In this document: piece after piece, positions 1 through 7,075 of the stretch
Numbering within the stretch: position 1 is the first letter of the stretch
Layout: each line of letters begins with the position of its first letter
From: Nitrospinaceae bacterium
GTDB taxonomy: Bacteria; Nitrospinota; Nitrospinia; Nitrospinales; VA-1
Reading direction: 5' to 3'
NCBI GenBank assembly: GCA_016763735.1
Contig: JAESTE010000102.1
Span: 1-7,446, forward strand
DNA: 7,446 nt
The notes under the pieces: model-generated
What the model was told of the DNA's origin: nothing
The model's input: the letters and a program-made list of their open reading frames with translations, nothing else
The model's database searches: none
Position numbers and translations under genes: made by a program

Positions 1-3000
1 CAAGCTGATGGATCTGCTAATGCTTCAGCTTCACTGGGACTGGCTCCATACACCTACCTGTGGGATGATGATTCGACTCAGGTAACACCCATTGCGACTG
101 GATTATTGGCTGGAGGGTACACTGTGATTGTCACCGACTCCAATGGATGTGCAGGTACAACGACTGTGACTGTTAGTGATTCTGTTGGACCAACCGCAGC
201 GATTGGAAGTATCTTCCTGGTAAGCTGCCCTGGAGGTAACGATGGAGAAATGACCGCAACGGCTACTGATGGAGATCCACCTTATACTTTCCTTTGGGAT
301 GATGGTTCAGCCCAAACGACCGCTACAGTTACCGGACTTCCTGTTGGCACATATTCAGTCTTAGTGACTGATGCTAATGGATGTGTTTCCAGTATTTCTG
401 ATGTTATTACCGGTCCAGTTGCTCTTTCTAGTACCATATCACCTGTGACGAATATATTATGTAATGGATCTTGCAACGGCGATGCGACCGTGTCTACTAC
501 TGGTGGAACTTCACCTTATACATATGTGTGGAATGACTTGTCCTCCCAAACAACGGCTTTGGCTACAGGATTGTGTGCTGGGACATATGTAGTTCAGGTA
601 CTTGATGGAGCTTCTTGTCCTGATAGTGCCACTGTGATCGTTACGGAACCAACAGTGTTGACTTCATCATTGATATTTACAGCCACATCTTGCAATCTGG
701 TTTGCGATGGAACTGCAAGCGTTTCAGCATCAGGTGGTGTTACACCTTATACTTATTTATGGGATGACCCGTCGGCGCAAACAACGGGAACCGCTGGTGG
801 TTTATGTGCTGGATTGGTCACCGCCACAGTTACAGATGCCAACGGCTGTGTAAGTGTGTCAAACATTGCCGTTACCGAACCTGTGGCATTGACCTCAAAT
901 ATTATCCAGGAAATTGGCGTTGATTGTTTTGGAGATTGTGATGGAGTTGCCGAGGTAGCCCCATCAGGCGGAACAGCACCATATACATTCTTATGGTCTG
1001 ACGGACAATCAAGTGCATTGGCCATAAACCTATGTGCTGGAACCTATACTGTGAATATCACAGATGCCAACGGATGTACAGTTTCGGATACTGCAATAAT
1101 TACAGAACCAGCTGATTTGGTTAATGTGTTCTCAAGCCTTGATGTCGATTGTAATGGAAATGCAACGGGTACGGCTACTGCAACTGTATCTGGAGGTACG
1201 GCACCATATACTTATCTCTGGGATGATCTTGGTTTCCAGACGAATGCTATAGCCACAGGCTTAATTGCAGGCGGGTATTGTGTTCAGGTAACTGACAGCA
1301 ATGGGTGTTCAATTAACGAGTGCATGACGATCACCGAACCAGTGGCAATTGCAATAGTGATTGACACGACAGGCGCAAATTGTGGATTGGCTGATGGTTC
1401 GGCTTGTGTTACAGTTTCCGCGGGTGTTGCTCCATTTACTTATCTATGGAATGATCCTTCTAACCAAACAACTGCATGCGCAACAGGTATTGCTTCAGGT
1501 ACATATGACCTAACTGTTACCGATAATACAGGATGTACAGCCTTGGGATTAGCAGTAGTGAGCGACCTAGGAGCGCCAACATTAGTGATTTCGGCACAAG
1601 GAGATGCAAGCTGTAACTTAGGATGTGATGGATTTGCTACAGTCTTAATTACTAACGGTCTGCCTCCATTCACTTACAGTTGGAATGATACCACTGCTCA
1701 AACAACAGCGCTTGCGACTGGATTGTGTGCGGGAACATATGTCGTTTCTATCCTTGATTCCAATGGATGTACTGGAAACATTGCGGTAACGATTTCAGAA
1801 CCACCTGCGCTTAATGTTATAATATCATCTCAAATCGACGCCACATGTAATGGGGATTGTGATGGAAGTGCAACTGGGTTGGCGGCTGGGGGTACTCCAC
1901 CTTATACTTACCAGTGGAATGATGTTGGAACGCAAACAACGGCAATGGCTTCGTCTCTCTGTGCTGGAGTATATGGTTTGACCCTTATAGATGCGAATGG
2001 ATGTACTGATACCGTGTCTGTCACGATTGGGCAACCTGCCCTAATTGTTCCTTCCGTTGTTGGAAATGACGCACATTGTAGCCTGGCAGATGGCTCCGCC
2101 ACAGTAACTGTTACTGGTGGAAATGGATTAAACGGTTTCTTATGGGATGATGGTCAAAATACTGCAACGGCTATTAACTTGCTAGCTGGTACATATAATG
2201 TGGTGGTAACTGATATCCTTGGTTGTAGTCAAAATATTTCTGTAGTTATCAATGACCTTCCTGCAGGCGTGGCAACGATATCTAGTGCTATAAACGTAAG
2301 TTGCAATGGCGGCAATGACGGTTCGGCTACCGTATCCATGGGTGGCGGACGGGTTCCTTTTACATATAGCTGGAACGATCCTGCATTTCAAACTACGAGT
2401 ACAGCAACGGGATTAGTTGCTAATACTTATAATGTAAATGTGACAGATTCATTTGGTTGCGTGGTGACAGCGTCCGTGGCAATAGCTGATCCTCCCGCCT
2501 TGACTTTAACAACTGTTGCAGATAGTGTTACATGCAATGGAATATGTGATGGATCCGCTACAGTAACTGGCATTGGAGGAACCTTGCCTTATACATACCT
2601 GTGGAACGATCCATTGGCACAAACCAACGACAGTGCTACAGGACTGTGCTTAGGAGTATTTACAGTAACCGTAACAGATAACAAGGGTTGTATTGTTACG
2701 GCAACGCAAGTAGTTGATGAGCCAGCGTCTATTTCACTTTCAGAATTCCATTCAGATGCAAATTGCCAACAATCAGACGGAATTGCAACGGTAACCGTTA
2801 CAGGAGGAACATCTCCGTATACCTACCTATGGTCAAATGGGGCAACTACCGCTTTCATAAATAATATTTCTGCTGGAACATATATTGTTACTGTAACAGA
2901 TGTGAACGGCTGTGTCCAAACGCTATCCGTAACTATTGCGGACATTGCCGGGCCTGTGGCTTCTATTATTGTGAGTGGTAATGCTACATGTTATGGAGTT

Positions 3001-5490
3001 ACTGATGGGTTTGCCACGGTATCTGTAATAGGAGGAACTCCACCCTTTGTATATTTATGGAATCCATCTGCTCAGGTTGCGCCAACTGCAGCAAATCTAG
3101 GAGCAGGCATCTATACAGTTTCGGCAACTGATACAAATAATTGTGTGGCTTCGGCATCCGTAACGATAACCCAGCCTGATTCAATCATCTTCAATCCATC
3201 TCTCACAGACCCAACTTGTTTTGGTGACTGTGATGGAGACGCTGGTGTTTCGGTGGCTGGTGGTACAGCTCCATATACATACTCCTGGAATGATCCTGCG
3301 GCTCAAACAACTGCTTTAGCCACAGGCTTGTGTTCAGGTATATACAGCGTGAACATCGCAGACAATAACAACTGCCCAGCAATTGGTACATTTGGGCTGA
3401 CAGATCCGTTACCGATGACTGCCACATCAGTTAGTACCGATGAGCTCTGTCTAGGTTCATGTGATGGAACTGCAACTGTAAGTGTATCAAACGGCACGCC
3501 TGCATATACATACCTTTGGGATGATCCAGCTGCTCAGGGAACGCCAACTGCAGCAGGATTATGTGCAGGAAATTTCAATGTGACGATAACAGATGGGAAT
3601 GGTTGTTTTACGACATCGCAAGCAACAGTTGGTTCACCTCCTGTTCTTGTAGCTTCTATTGCCAACTTTGGTAACGTCAGTTGCTTTGGATATTGTGATG
3701 GATTTGCTCAATCAACCGCAACGGGCGGAACGCCACCTTATAGCTATCTATGGGATGATGGACAAACGGCAGCTCAGGCAGTTGGACTGTGTGCAGGAGC
3801 ATATGTGTTGACGGTAACTGATGGCAATGGATGTACGGCAACAACTAATGTTATAATTACAGAGCCTCAAGGTATGGTGGTAACTACTTCCCAAAACAAT
3901 GTGACATGCTATAATGCATGCGATGGAAATGCCACGGCAAGTTTAAGCGGAGGTACTCCTCCGTTCACCTACCTGTGGGATGATGTCGCTTTGCAGTCCA
4001 CCTCGGTAGCTAATAATCTTTGCAATGGTATTTACAATGTTTCAGTTACCGATAATAACGGTTGCGTTCAAACAGCATCGGTTGTCATTACGCAGCCTCA
4101 GCAGCTTGGCCTCGTACCGACGGTTGTACAATCAACTTGTGGATTTAATAATGGAAGCGCATGTGTCAATATCATTGGGGGAATCACGCCGTTCTTAGTT
4201 CAGTGGGATGATCCTGCAACGACAGTTGGACTTTGCGCTAACAATTTGTTCGCAGGCGTGTACAATCCAATTGTGAGTGATGGAAACGGATGTTTCTTCA
4301 CCATGCCAGTAATTGTTAGTGACATTACAGGTCCTACGGTTGACAGCATTACATGGACAGACGTAACATGTGCTGGAGATAGCAACGGAACGGCTACGAT
4401 TGTGGCCACAGGTGTTGCAAATCCGCTCACATATTTTTGGAAGTCTGGATCTGATACCATCGGGACGGGTATTACCACGGTATTCGGATTATGGGGTGGA
4501 ACTTATAGCATTACAATAGTTGATAATAACGGGTGCATTGCTGGAGCTTCAGTTACCATCAATGAGCCGGCTGCTGTAGCTGCAGCAATTATTACAACAA
4601 ACGGTGCCTCTTGCTTCGGAATCTGTGATGGTTCGTCAACTGTACTTGCGGGTGGAGGAACGACTCCATACGGTTATGCCTGGACGGATGGTCAGACTAC
4701 AGCAACGGCAACAGGCTTGTGTGCTGGATCACACAATGTATTTATTACGGATGACAATGGGTGTATGATATTTAAAACTGTGGTAATTATTGAACCAGGT
4801 CCGTTGGCGGCTAATGATTCAATTATTCCCGTGAGCTGTGCCGGGGATGCGGACGGAGCAATTTACCTCAATGTTACGGGTGGAACTCCATTCTTTATCT
4901 ATGGATGGACACCAAATGTTGGTTCAGGACCAATTGTTACCAATCTTTCGGCGATCTGTTATACAGTGAATATTCAGGATATCAATGGATGTATATTAAA
5001 TGAAATTTATTGTATACCGGAACCTTGGCCTCTGGTTGGAACGCCAATTACGACTCCTTCATTTTGTACCGGGGCGAATGGAGAAGCAACTGTGGTAGGC
5101 ACAGGTGGAACTACACCTTACACTTATCTATGGCCAGATGGGCAAACTACCCCAACTGCAACCAACCTGGTTGCAGGAGTTACTTATAATTTTGAGCTCA
5201 GCGATGCAAATGGATGCATGGTAATTGTACCAGTAACAGTAACTGATCAACCAGCACCAGCGATATCTATCTCTGCTCAAGGAGTTGATTGTAATGGATT
5301 TGATGATGGTACTGCCACGGTTGTTATCGATAGCCTTGGTGCTCCAATCTTTACTTATCAGTGGGATGATCCTCTTGCCCAGAATACACCAACAGCTGGG
5401 GCGCTTGTTGGAGACATGATTTACAATGTTATGGTAACCGATGCCAATGGTTGTACTGCAACATTGCCAGTTTATGTTTCAGAGAATCCA
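1..5490 (+). repeat. Tandem array of 23 complete plus one partial SprB-like protein repeats
   Basis: Each unit follows the plan C-x4-DG, GG-x-PYTYLW, a D/Q/T-rich loop, L-x-AGTY, VTDxNGC, then a strand ending in TEP or a variant. Units begin at 196, 418, 652, 883, 1111, 1342, 1579, 1804, 2038, 2269, 2494, 2725, 2956, 3178, 3409, 3640, 3868, 4099, 4336, 4570, 4798, 5026 and 5254; a partial unit fills 1-195. Unit length is 74-79 residues. The first Cys and the NGC Cys are present in all complete units and probably form one disulfide; 15 of the 23 carry a further Cys pair. At DNA level the units are strongly diverged, with many synonymous differences, so this is an old protein-level array and not a recent VNTR. 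Unit boundaries are my choice, placed after the linker proline where there is one. Confidence 0.9.
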
Positions 5491-6813
5491 CCTCTAACTA
5501 TAATCGCATCTCCAGTTGACACGATCTGTTATGGTGAGCAAGCATTTATATCGGTAACTGGAGGAGGAGGCTTACTGATCAATGATTATTTCTATACATG
5601 GAGTAATGGAGTGAATACGCAGTCACAGTGGGTTTCACCAGACTCGACTACAACATATACGGTATATATTGATGATGAGGCGGGATGTCGATCGGAGGAT
5701 ACGCTGGATGTAGAAGTTGTTGTTCATCCTCAAATAACGCTCACAGCTACCTCCATACCTGTTCCTAATTGCGAAGGAGATAGTACATACTTATCGGCTG
5801 TCGCTGGTGGCGGTATGGGCGGGCCTTATACGTATGACTGGACTGGTGCCGGTAGTGATTCGGATACGACTATCTTCAACTTGCCACTTGGTGTGAGCTC
5901 ATTTACAATAACGGTTAGTGATGCTTGCCCTCAGGACTCTTCTATAACATTGGATATAACAGTTCATCCTTCTCCAGATTATTCAATATCGGTGTCAGGT
6001 GAAGGCTGTGAGCCATTTGTGCTGACTACTGTGGCGGGTAGTGGCGGTAATCCTCCGGTTACGATTGTATCATGGTTGTGGGACTTTGACGATGGCTTTA
6101 CGTCCACGGAACCAGATCAGACAACGCATTTATATACACAGTCGGGATCTTATGACGTATCCCTGGTGATAATTTCAGATATGGGATGTGTGGATACAGT
6201 CCCAAGCTTGGCTCCTGTCAATGCCTATGGATTGCCGGTTGCTGGATTTGATCTTTATCAAGGTGGAGTAAAATTAGATTCTCCTCATGTGATATCCATT
6301 CTCACACCTACAATTGATTTTGTAAATGTGTCCGACAGTGTTGTAGCATGGTTCTGGGACTTTGGTGATTCGAACTCAACGGACAACAACAGTATACTTG
6401 AAAATCCATCTCATATGTATAACGATACAGGTACATATACGATTATGCAGGTGGTAATGACTGCTGATAGTTGTTTTGATACGACGTATAAGGAGGTTAC
6501 CATTGAGGGTGATTATATCATCTTCGCGCCTAATGCATTCACGCCAGACGGAGACGGAGATAATGATTATTTCTTCCCGAAAGGCATAGGAGTAGATGGT
6601 CAGTCGTTTAGGCTATTCATATTCGATAGGTGGGGTGATCTCATTGCAACGGTTGAAGGTGTATGGAGTGACGATATAACTATTGGATGGGATGGTAGGG
6701 CTAACTTTGGACAATCTGAGGCCCAAATAGATGTCTACGTATGGTTAATCCAAACAGAAGACTTTAGAGGCGATGCCCATGGATATGTTGGGCATGTCAC
6801 GCTATTGAGGTAA
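1..6813 (+). CDS. Giant SprB-like repeat adhesin with type IX secretion (type B) C-terminal domain, 5' partial
   Basis: The frame is open from base 1 to the TAA at 6811-6813 (2270 visible residues), with no start before base 1. A TTG at 106 lies in mid-repeat and is not a real start. Order of parts, in window residues: partial repeat 1-65; 23 SprB-like repeats 66-1830; two Ig/PKD-like modules 1831-1990; two PKD modules 1991-2170 with WDFDDG (2027-2032) and WDFGD (2119-2123); sorting domain 2171-2270 with PNAFTPDGDGDND, FDRWG, GWDG and terminal GHVTLLR. Proteins of this build are exported by the type IX system and shown on the cell surface; SprB of Flavobacterium johnsoniae is the mobile gliding adhesin. 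A surface adhesin role is inferred from this architecture. The array has four Lys/Arg in about 1830 residues. No SprF-like gene follows; a terminator and a glutamine synthetase gene do. Orthology to SprB itself is not shown, because such arrays also occur in other Bacteroidota surface proteins. Confidence 0.93.
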   Translation, partial: QADGSANASASLGLAPYTYLWDDDSTQVTPIATGLLAGGYTVIVTDSNGCAGTTTVTVSDSVGPTAAIGSIFLVSCPGGNDGEMTATATDGDPPYTFLWDDGSAQTTATVTGLPVGTYSVLVTDANGCVSSISDVITGPVALSSTISPVTNILCNGSCNGDATVSTTGGTSPYTYVWNDLSSQTTALATGLCAGTYVVQVLDGASCPDSATVIVTEPTVLTSSLIFTATSCNLVCDGTASVSASGGVTPYTYLWDDPSAQTTGTAGGLCAGLVTATVTDANGCVSVSNIAVTEPVALTSNIIQEIGVDCFGDCDGVAEVAPSGGTAPYTFLWSDGQSSALAINLCAGTYTVNITDANGCTVSDTAIITEPADLVNVFSSLDVDCNGNATGTATATVSGGTAPYTYLWDDLGFQTNAIATGLIAGGYCVQVTDSNGCSINECMTITEPVAIAIVIDTTGANCGLADGSACVTVSAGVAPFTYLWNDPSNQTTACATGIASGTYDLTVTDNTGCTALGLAVVSDLGAPTLVISAQGDASCNLGCDGFATVLITNGLPPFTYSWNDTTAQTTALATGLCAGTYVVSILDSNGCTGNIAVTISEPPALNVIISSQIDATCNGDCDGSATGLAAGGTPPYTYQWNDVGTQTTAMASSLCAGVYGLTLIDANGCTDTVSVTIGQPALIVPSVVGNDAHCSLADGSATVTVTGGNGLNGFLWDDGQNTATAINLLAGTYNVVVTDILGCSQNISVVINDLPAGVATISSAINVSCNGGNDGSATVSMGGGRVPFTYSWNDPAFQTTSTATGLVANTYNVNVTDSFGCVVTASVAIADPPALTLTTVADSVTCNGICDGSATVTGIGGTLPYTYLWNDPLAQTNDSATGLCLGVFTVTVTDNKGCIVTATQVVDEPASISLSEFHSDANCQQSDGIATVTVTGGTSPYTYLWSNGATTAFINNISAGTYIVTVTDVNGCVQTLSVTIADIAGPVASIIVSGNATCYGVTDGFATVSVIGGTPPFVYLWNPSAQVAPTAANLGAGIYTVSATDTNNCVASASVTITQPDSIIFNPSLTDPTCFGDCDGDAGVSVAGGTAPYTYSWNDPAAQTTALATGLCSGIYSVNIADNNNCPAIGTFGLTDPLPMTATSVSTDELCLGSCDGTATVSVSNGTPAYTYLWDDPAAQGTPTAAGLCAGNFNVTITDGNGCFTTSQATVGSPPVLVASIANFGNVSCFGYCDGFAQSTATGGTPPYSYLWDDGQTAAQAVGLCAGAYVLTVTDGNGCTATTNVIITEPQGMVVTTSQNNVTCYNACDGNATASLSGGTPPFTYLWDDVALQSTSVANNLCNGIYNVSVTDNNGCVQTASVVITQPQQLGLVPTVVQSTCGFNNGSACVNIIGGITPFLVQWDDPATTVGLCANNLFAGVYNPIVSDGNGCFFTMPVIVSDITGPTVDSITWTDVTCAGDSNGTATIVATGVANPLTYFWKSGSDTIGTGITTVFGLWGGTYSITIVDNNGCIAGASVTINEPAAVAAAIITTNGASCFGICDGSSTVLAGGGTTPYGYAWTDGQTTATATGLCAGSHNVFITDDNGCMIFKTVVIIEPGPLAANDSIIPVSCAGDADGAIYLNVTGGTPFFIYGWTPNVGSGPIVTNLSAICYTVNIQDINGCILNEIYCIPEPWPLVGTPITTPSFCTGANGEATVVGTGGTTPYTYLWPDGQTTPTATNLVAGVTYNFELSDANGCMVIVPVTVTDQPAPAISISAQGVDCNGFDDGTATVVIDSLGAPIFTYQWDDPLAQNTPTAGALVGDMIYNVMVTDANGCTATLPVYVSENPPLTIIASPVDTICYGEQAFISVTGGGGLLINDYFYTWSNGVNTQSQWVSPDSTTTYTVYIDDEAGCRSEDTLDVEVVVHPQITLTATSIPVPNCEGDSTYLSAVAGGGMGGPYTYDWTGAGSDSDTTIFNLPLGVSSFTITVSDACPQDSSITLDITVHPSPDYSISVSGEGCEPFVLTTVAGSGGNPPVTIVSWLWDFDDGFTSTEPDQTTHLYTQSGSYDVSLVIISDMGCVDTVPSLAPVNAYGLPVAGFDLYQGGVKLDSPHVISILTPTIDFVNVSDSVVAWFWDFGDSNSTDNNSILENPSHMYNDTGTYTIMQVVMTADSCFDTTYKEVTIEGDYIIFAPNAFTPDGDGDNDYFFPKGIGVDGQSFRLFIFDRWGDLIATVEGVWSDDITIGWDGRANFGQSEAQIDVYVWLIQTEDFRGDAHGYVGHVTLLR
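5491..5970 (+). other. Two Ig/PKD-like modules between the repeat array and the PKD domains
   Basis: These are two 80-residue modules (5491-5730 and 5731-5970; residues 1831-1910 and 1911-1990), each ending in a hydrophobic strand plus VHP. Each keeps one Cys near the start (TICYG, PNCEG) and one late Cys (EAGCRS, SDACPQ), echoing the disulfide of the SprB repeats, together with a Y-x-W core motif (YTWSNG, YDWTG). They lack the DG-A-T-V and L-x-AGTY signatures, so they are related beta-sandwich modules and not standard repeats. Their probable role is as a spacer or stalk near the surface-proximal C-terminal end. Family assignment is by motif resemblance only. Confidence 0.65.
5971..6510 (+). 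other. Two PKD domains
   Basis: The first module (5971-6237, residues 1991-2079) has the PKD signature WDFDDG at residues 2027-2032, followed by a HLYTQSGSYDVSLVI strand. The second (6238-6510, residues 2080-2170) has WDFGD at 2119-2123, followed by HMYNDTGTYTIMQVV. PKD domains are beta-sandwich modules common in Bacteroidota surface proteins just before the sorting domain. The first has a Cys pair (GEGC, MGC). The second has a single Cys (codon 6472-6474), the only module here with an odd number. Confidence 0.85.
6511..6810 (+). other. Type IX secretion system type B (gliding motility-associated) C-terminal sorting domain
   Basis: The last 100 residues match the gliding-motility-associated C-terminal domain pattern: IFAPNAFTPDGDGDND at the start, RLFIFDRWGD in the middle, GWDG, DVYVWLIQ and the terminal GHVTLLR. 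In characterised Bacteroidota this domain directs periplasmic proteins through the type IX secretion system. Type B domains generally need a PorP/SprF-like outer-membrane partner, and none is encoded in the visible downstream sequence. The domain has six Lys/Arg in 100 residues, against four in the roughly 1830 residues of the repeat array. Confidence 0.93.
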
Positions 6814-6840
6814 ACACCACCTTAAATGTTCTCCATATTG

Positions 6841-6868
6841 GGGTTCCCACTTCGGGAGCCCTTTTTTT
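6841..6868 (+). terminator. Intrinsic terminator of the repeat-adhesin gene
   Basis: The sequence GGGTTCCC (6841-6848), a 5-nt loop ACTTC and GGGAGCCC (6854-6861) form an 8-bp stem with a single G-U wobble. Seven T follow directly (6862-6868). It starts 27 bases after the TAA stop, which fits rho-independent termination of the upstream gene and separates it from the glutamine synthetase gene. A second T run (6873-6879) has no stem of its own. Confidence 0.9.
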
Positions 6869-6900
6869 ACACTTTTTTTCTAAAACTCCTTAAAATCAAG

Positions 6901-6969
6901 GGGCGTATTGATAAAAAACGCAAAAATTTACGAAAATTGTTGAAAAAATAGGGGGTATTGTTGAAAAAA
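6901..6969 (+). repeat. Short direct repeats in the AT-rich region upstream of the glutamine synthetase gene
   Basis: ATTGTTGAAAAAA occurs exactly twice (6936-6948 and 6957-6969), 21 bp apart start to start, about two DNA helical turns. A related ATTGATAAAAAA lies at 6907-6918. The first and last copies share a longer context: GGGCGTATTG at 6901-6910 and GGGGGTATTG at 6951-6960, a 9 of 10 match. The copies lie roughly 40-100 bp upstream of the promoter candidate, on the correct side for regulator binding. No regulator is recognised, and A-rich intergenic DNA can produce such repeats by chance. Confidence 0.45.
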
Positions 6970-6998
6970 AACCATATTTTCAAGCAACTAGGCCCCTT

Positions 6999-7020
6999 TT
7001 TTGCCTAACTTTGGGCAAAA
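6999..7020. promoter_or_regulatory. Inverted repeat enclosing the -7 promoter element (possible operator)
   Basis: TTTTGCC (6999-7005) and GGCAAAA (7014-7020) are perfect reverse complements of 7 bp. The 8-bp spacer between them is exactly the promoter-like TAACTTTG. A dimeric regulator bound here would cover the -7 element and the likely transcription start, so repression would be the simplest effect. Symmetry and placement are seen directly; function is inferred. An RNA hairpin role is unlikely if transcription starts near 7019. Confidence 0.45.
7006..7013 (+). promoter_or_regulatory. Bacteroidota-type -7 promoter element for the glutamine synthetase gene
   Basis: TAACTTTG matches the Bacteroidota housekeeping -7 consensus TAnnTTTG at every fixed base. 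It lies 62 bp before the ATG at 7076, predicting a start near 7018-7021 and a leader of about 55-60 nt. No clear -33 TTG lies at the expected distance upstream (the region around 6978-6987 reads TTTCAAGCAA), so the promoter may be weak or activator-dependent. Confidence 0.55.
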
Positions 7021-7075
7021 TATTAGATTATTCATTTAAATAACGGAAAAAACAATTCTCATCTATAAAATTTTT

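Noticed and set aside
106..108. TTG as the start codon of the large protein
   Set aside because: The same frame is open back to base 1 and encodes recognisable repeat sequence (PYTYLWDD, IATGLLAGGYTV) across this point, so the TTG is an internal Leu codon and the true start is upstream.
2999..3427. Open frames of 61 and 74 codons overlapping the array near 3.0-3.4 kb
   Set aside because: They lie wholly inside the well-supported repeat-protein frame, have low-complexity composition and lack domain similarity.
282..4478. Many 60-90 codon open frames on the minus strand, opposite the repeat array
   Set aside because: They recur at similar positions in successive repeats, encode no recognisable domain, and follow from the codon pattern of the sense gene. 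They are shadow frames.
1..5490. CRISPR array or recent DNA-level tandem repeat (VNTR)
   Set aside because: The roughly 230-bp periodicity is a protein repeat. Units differ widely at synonymous positions, and there are no identical short repeats with unique spacers.
6490..6496. AAGGAGG, a perfect Shine-Dalgarno-like sequence
   Set aside because: It encodes part of Lys-Glu-Val inside the last PKD domain and no gene starts downstream of it. Bacteroidota also rarely rely on such sites.
6766..6774. RGD tripeptide in the C-terminal domain (integrin-binding-like motif)
   Set aside because: It falls in the variable D-x-x-G turn just before the terminal GHVTL strand of the sorting domain, which is not the displayed part of the mature protein. 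A chance match is the better explanation.
6814..7075. A small gene or mobile element remnant between the two genes
   Set aside because: No convincing open frame, tRNA-like fold or terminal inverted repeat was seen. The interval is explained by a terminator, AT-rich regulatory-looking DNA and a promoter.
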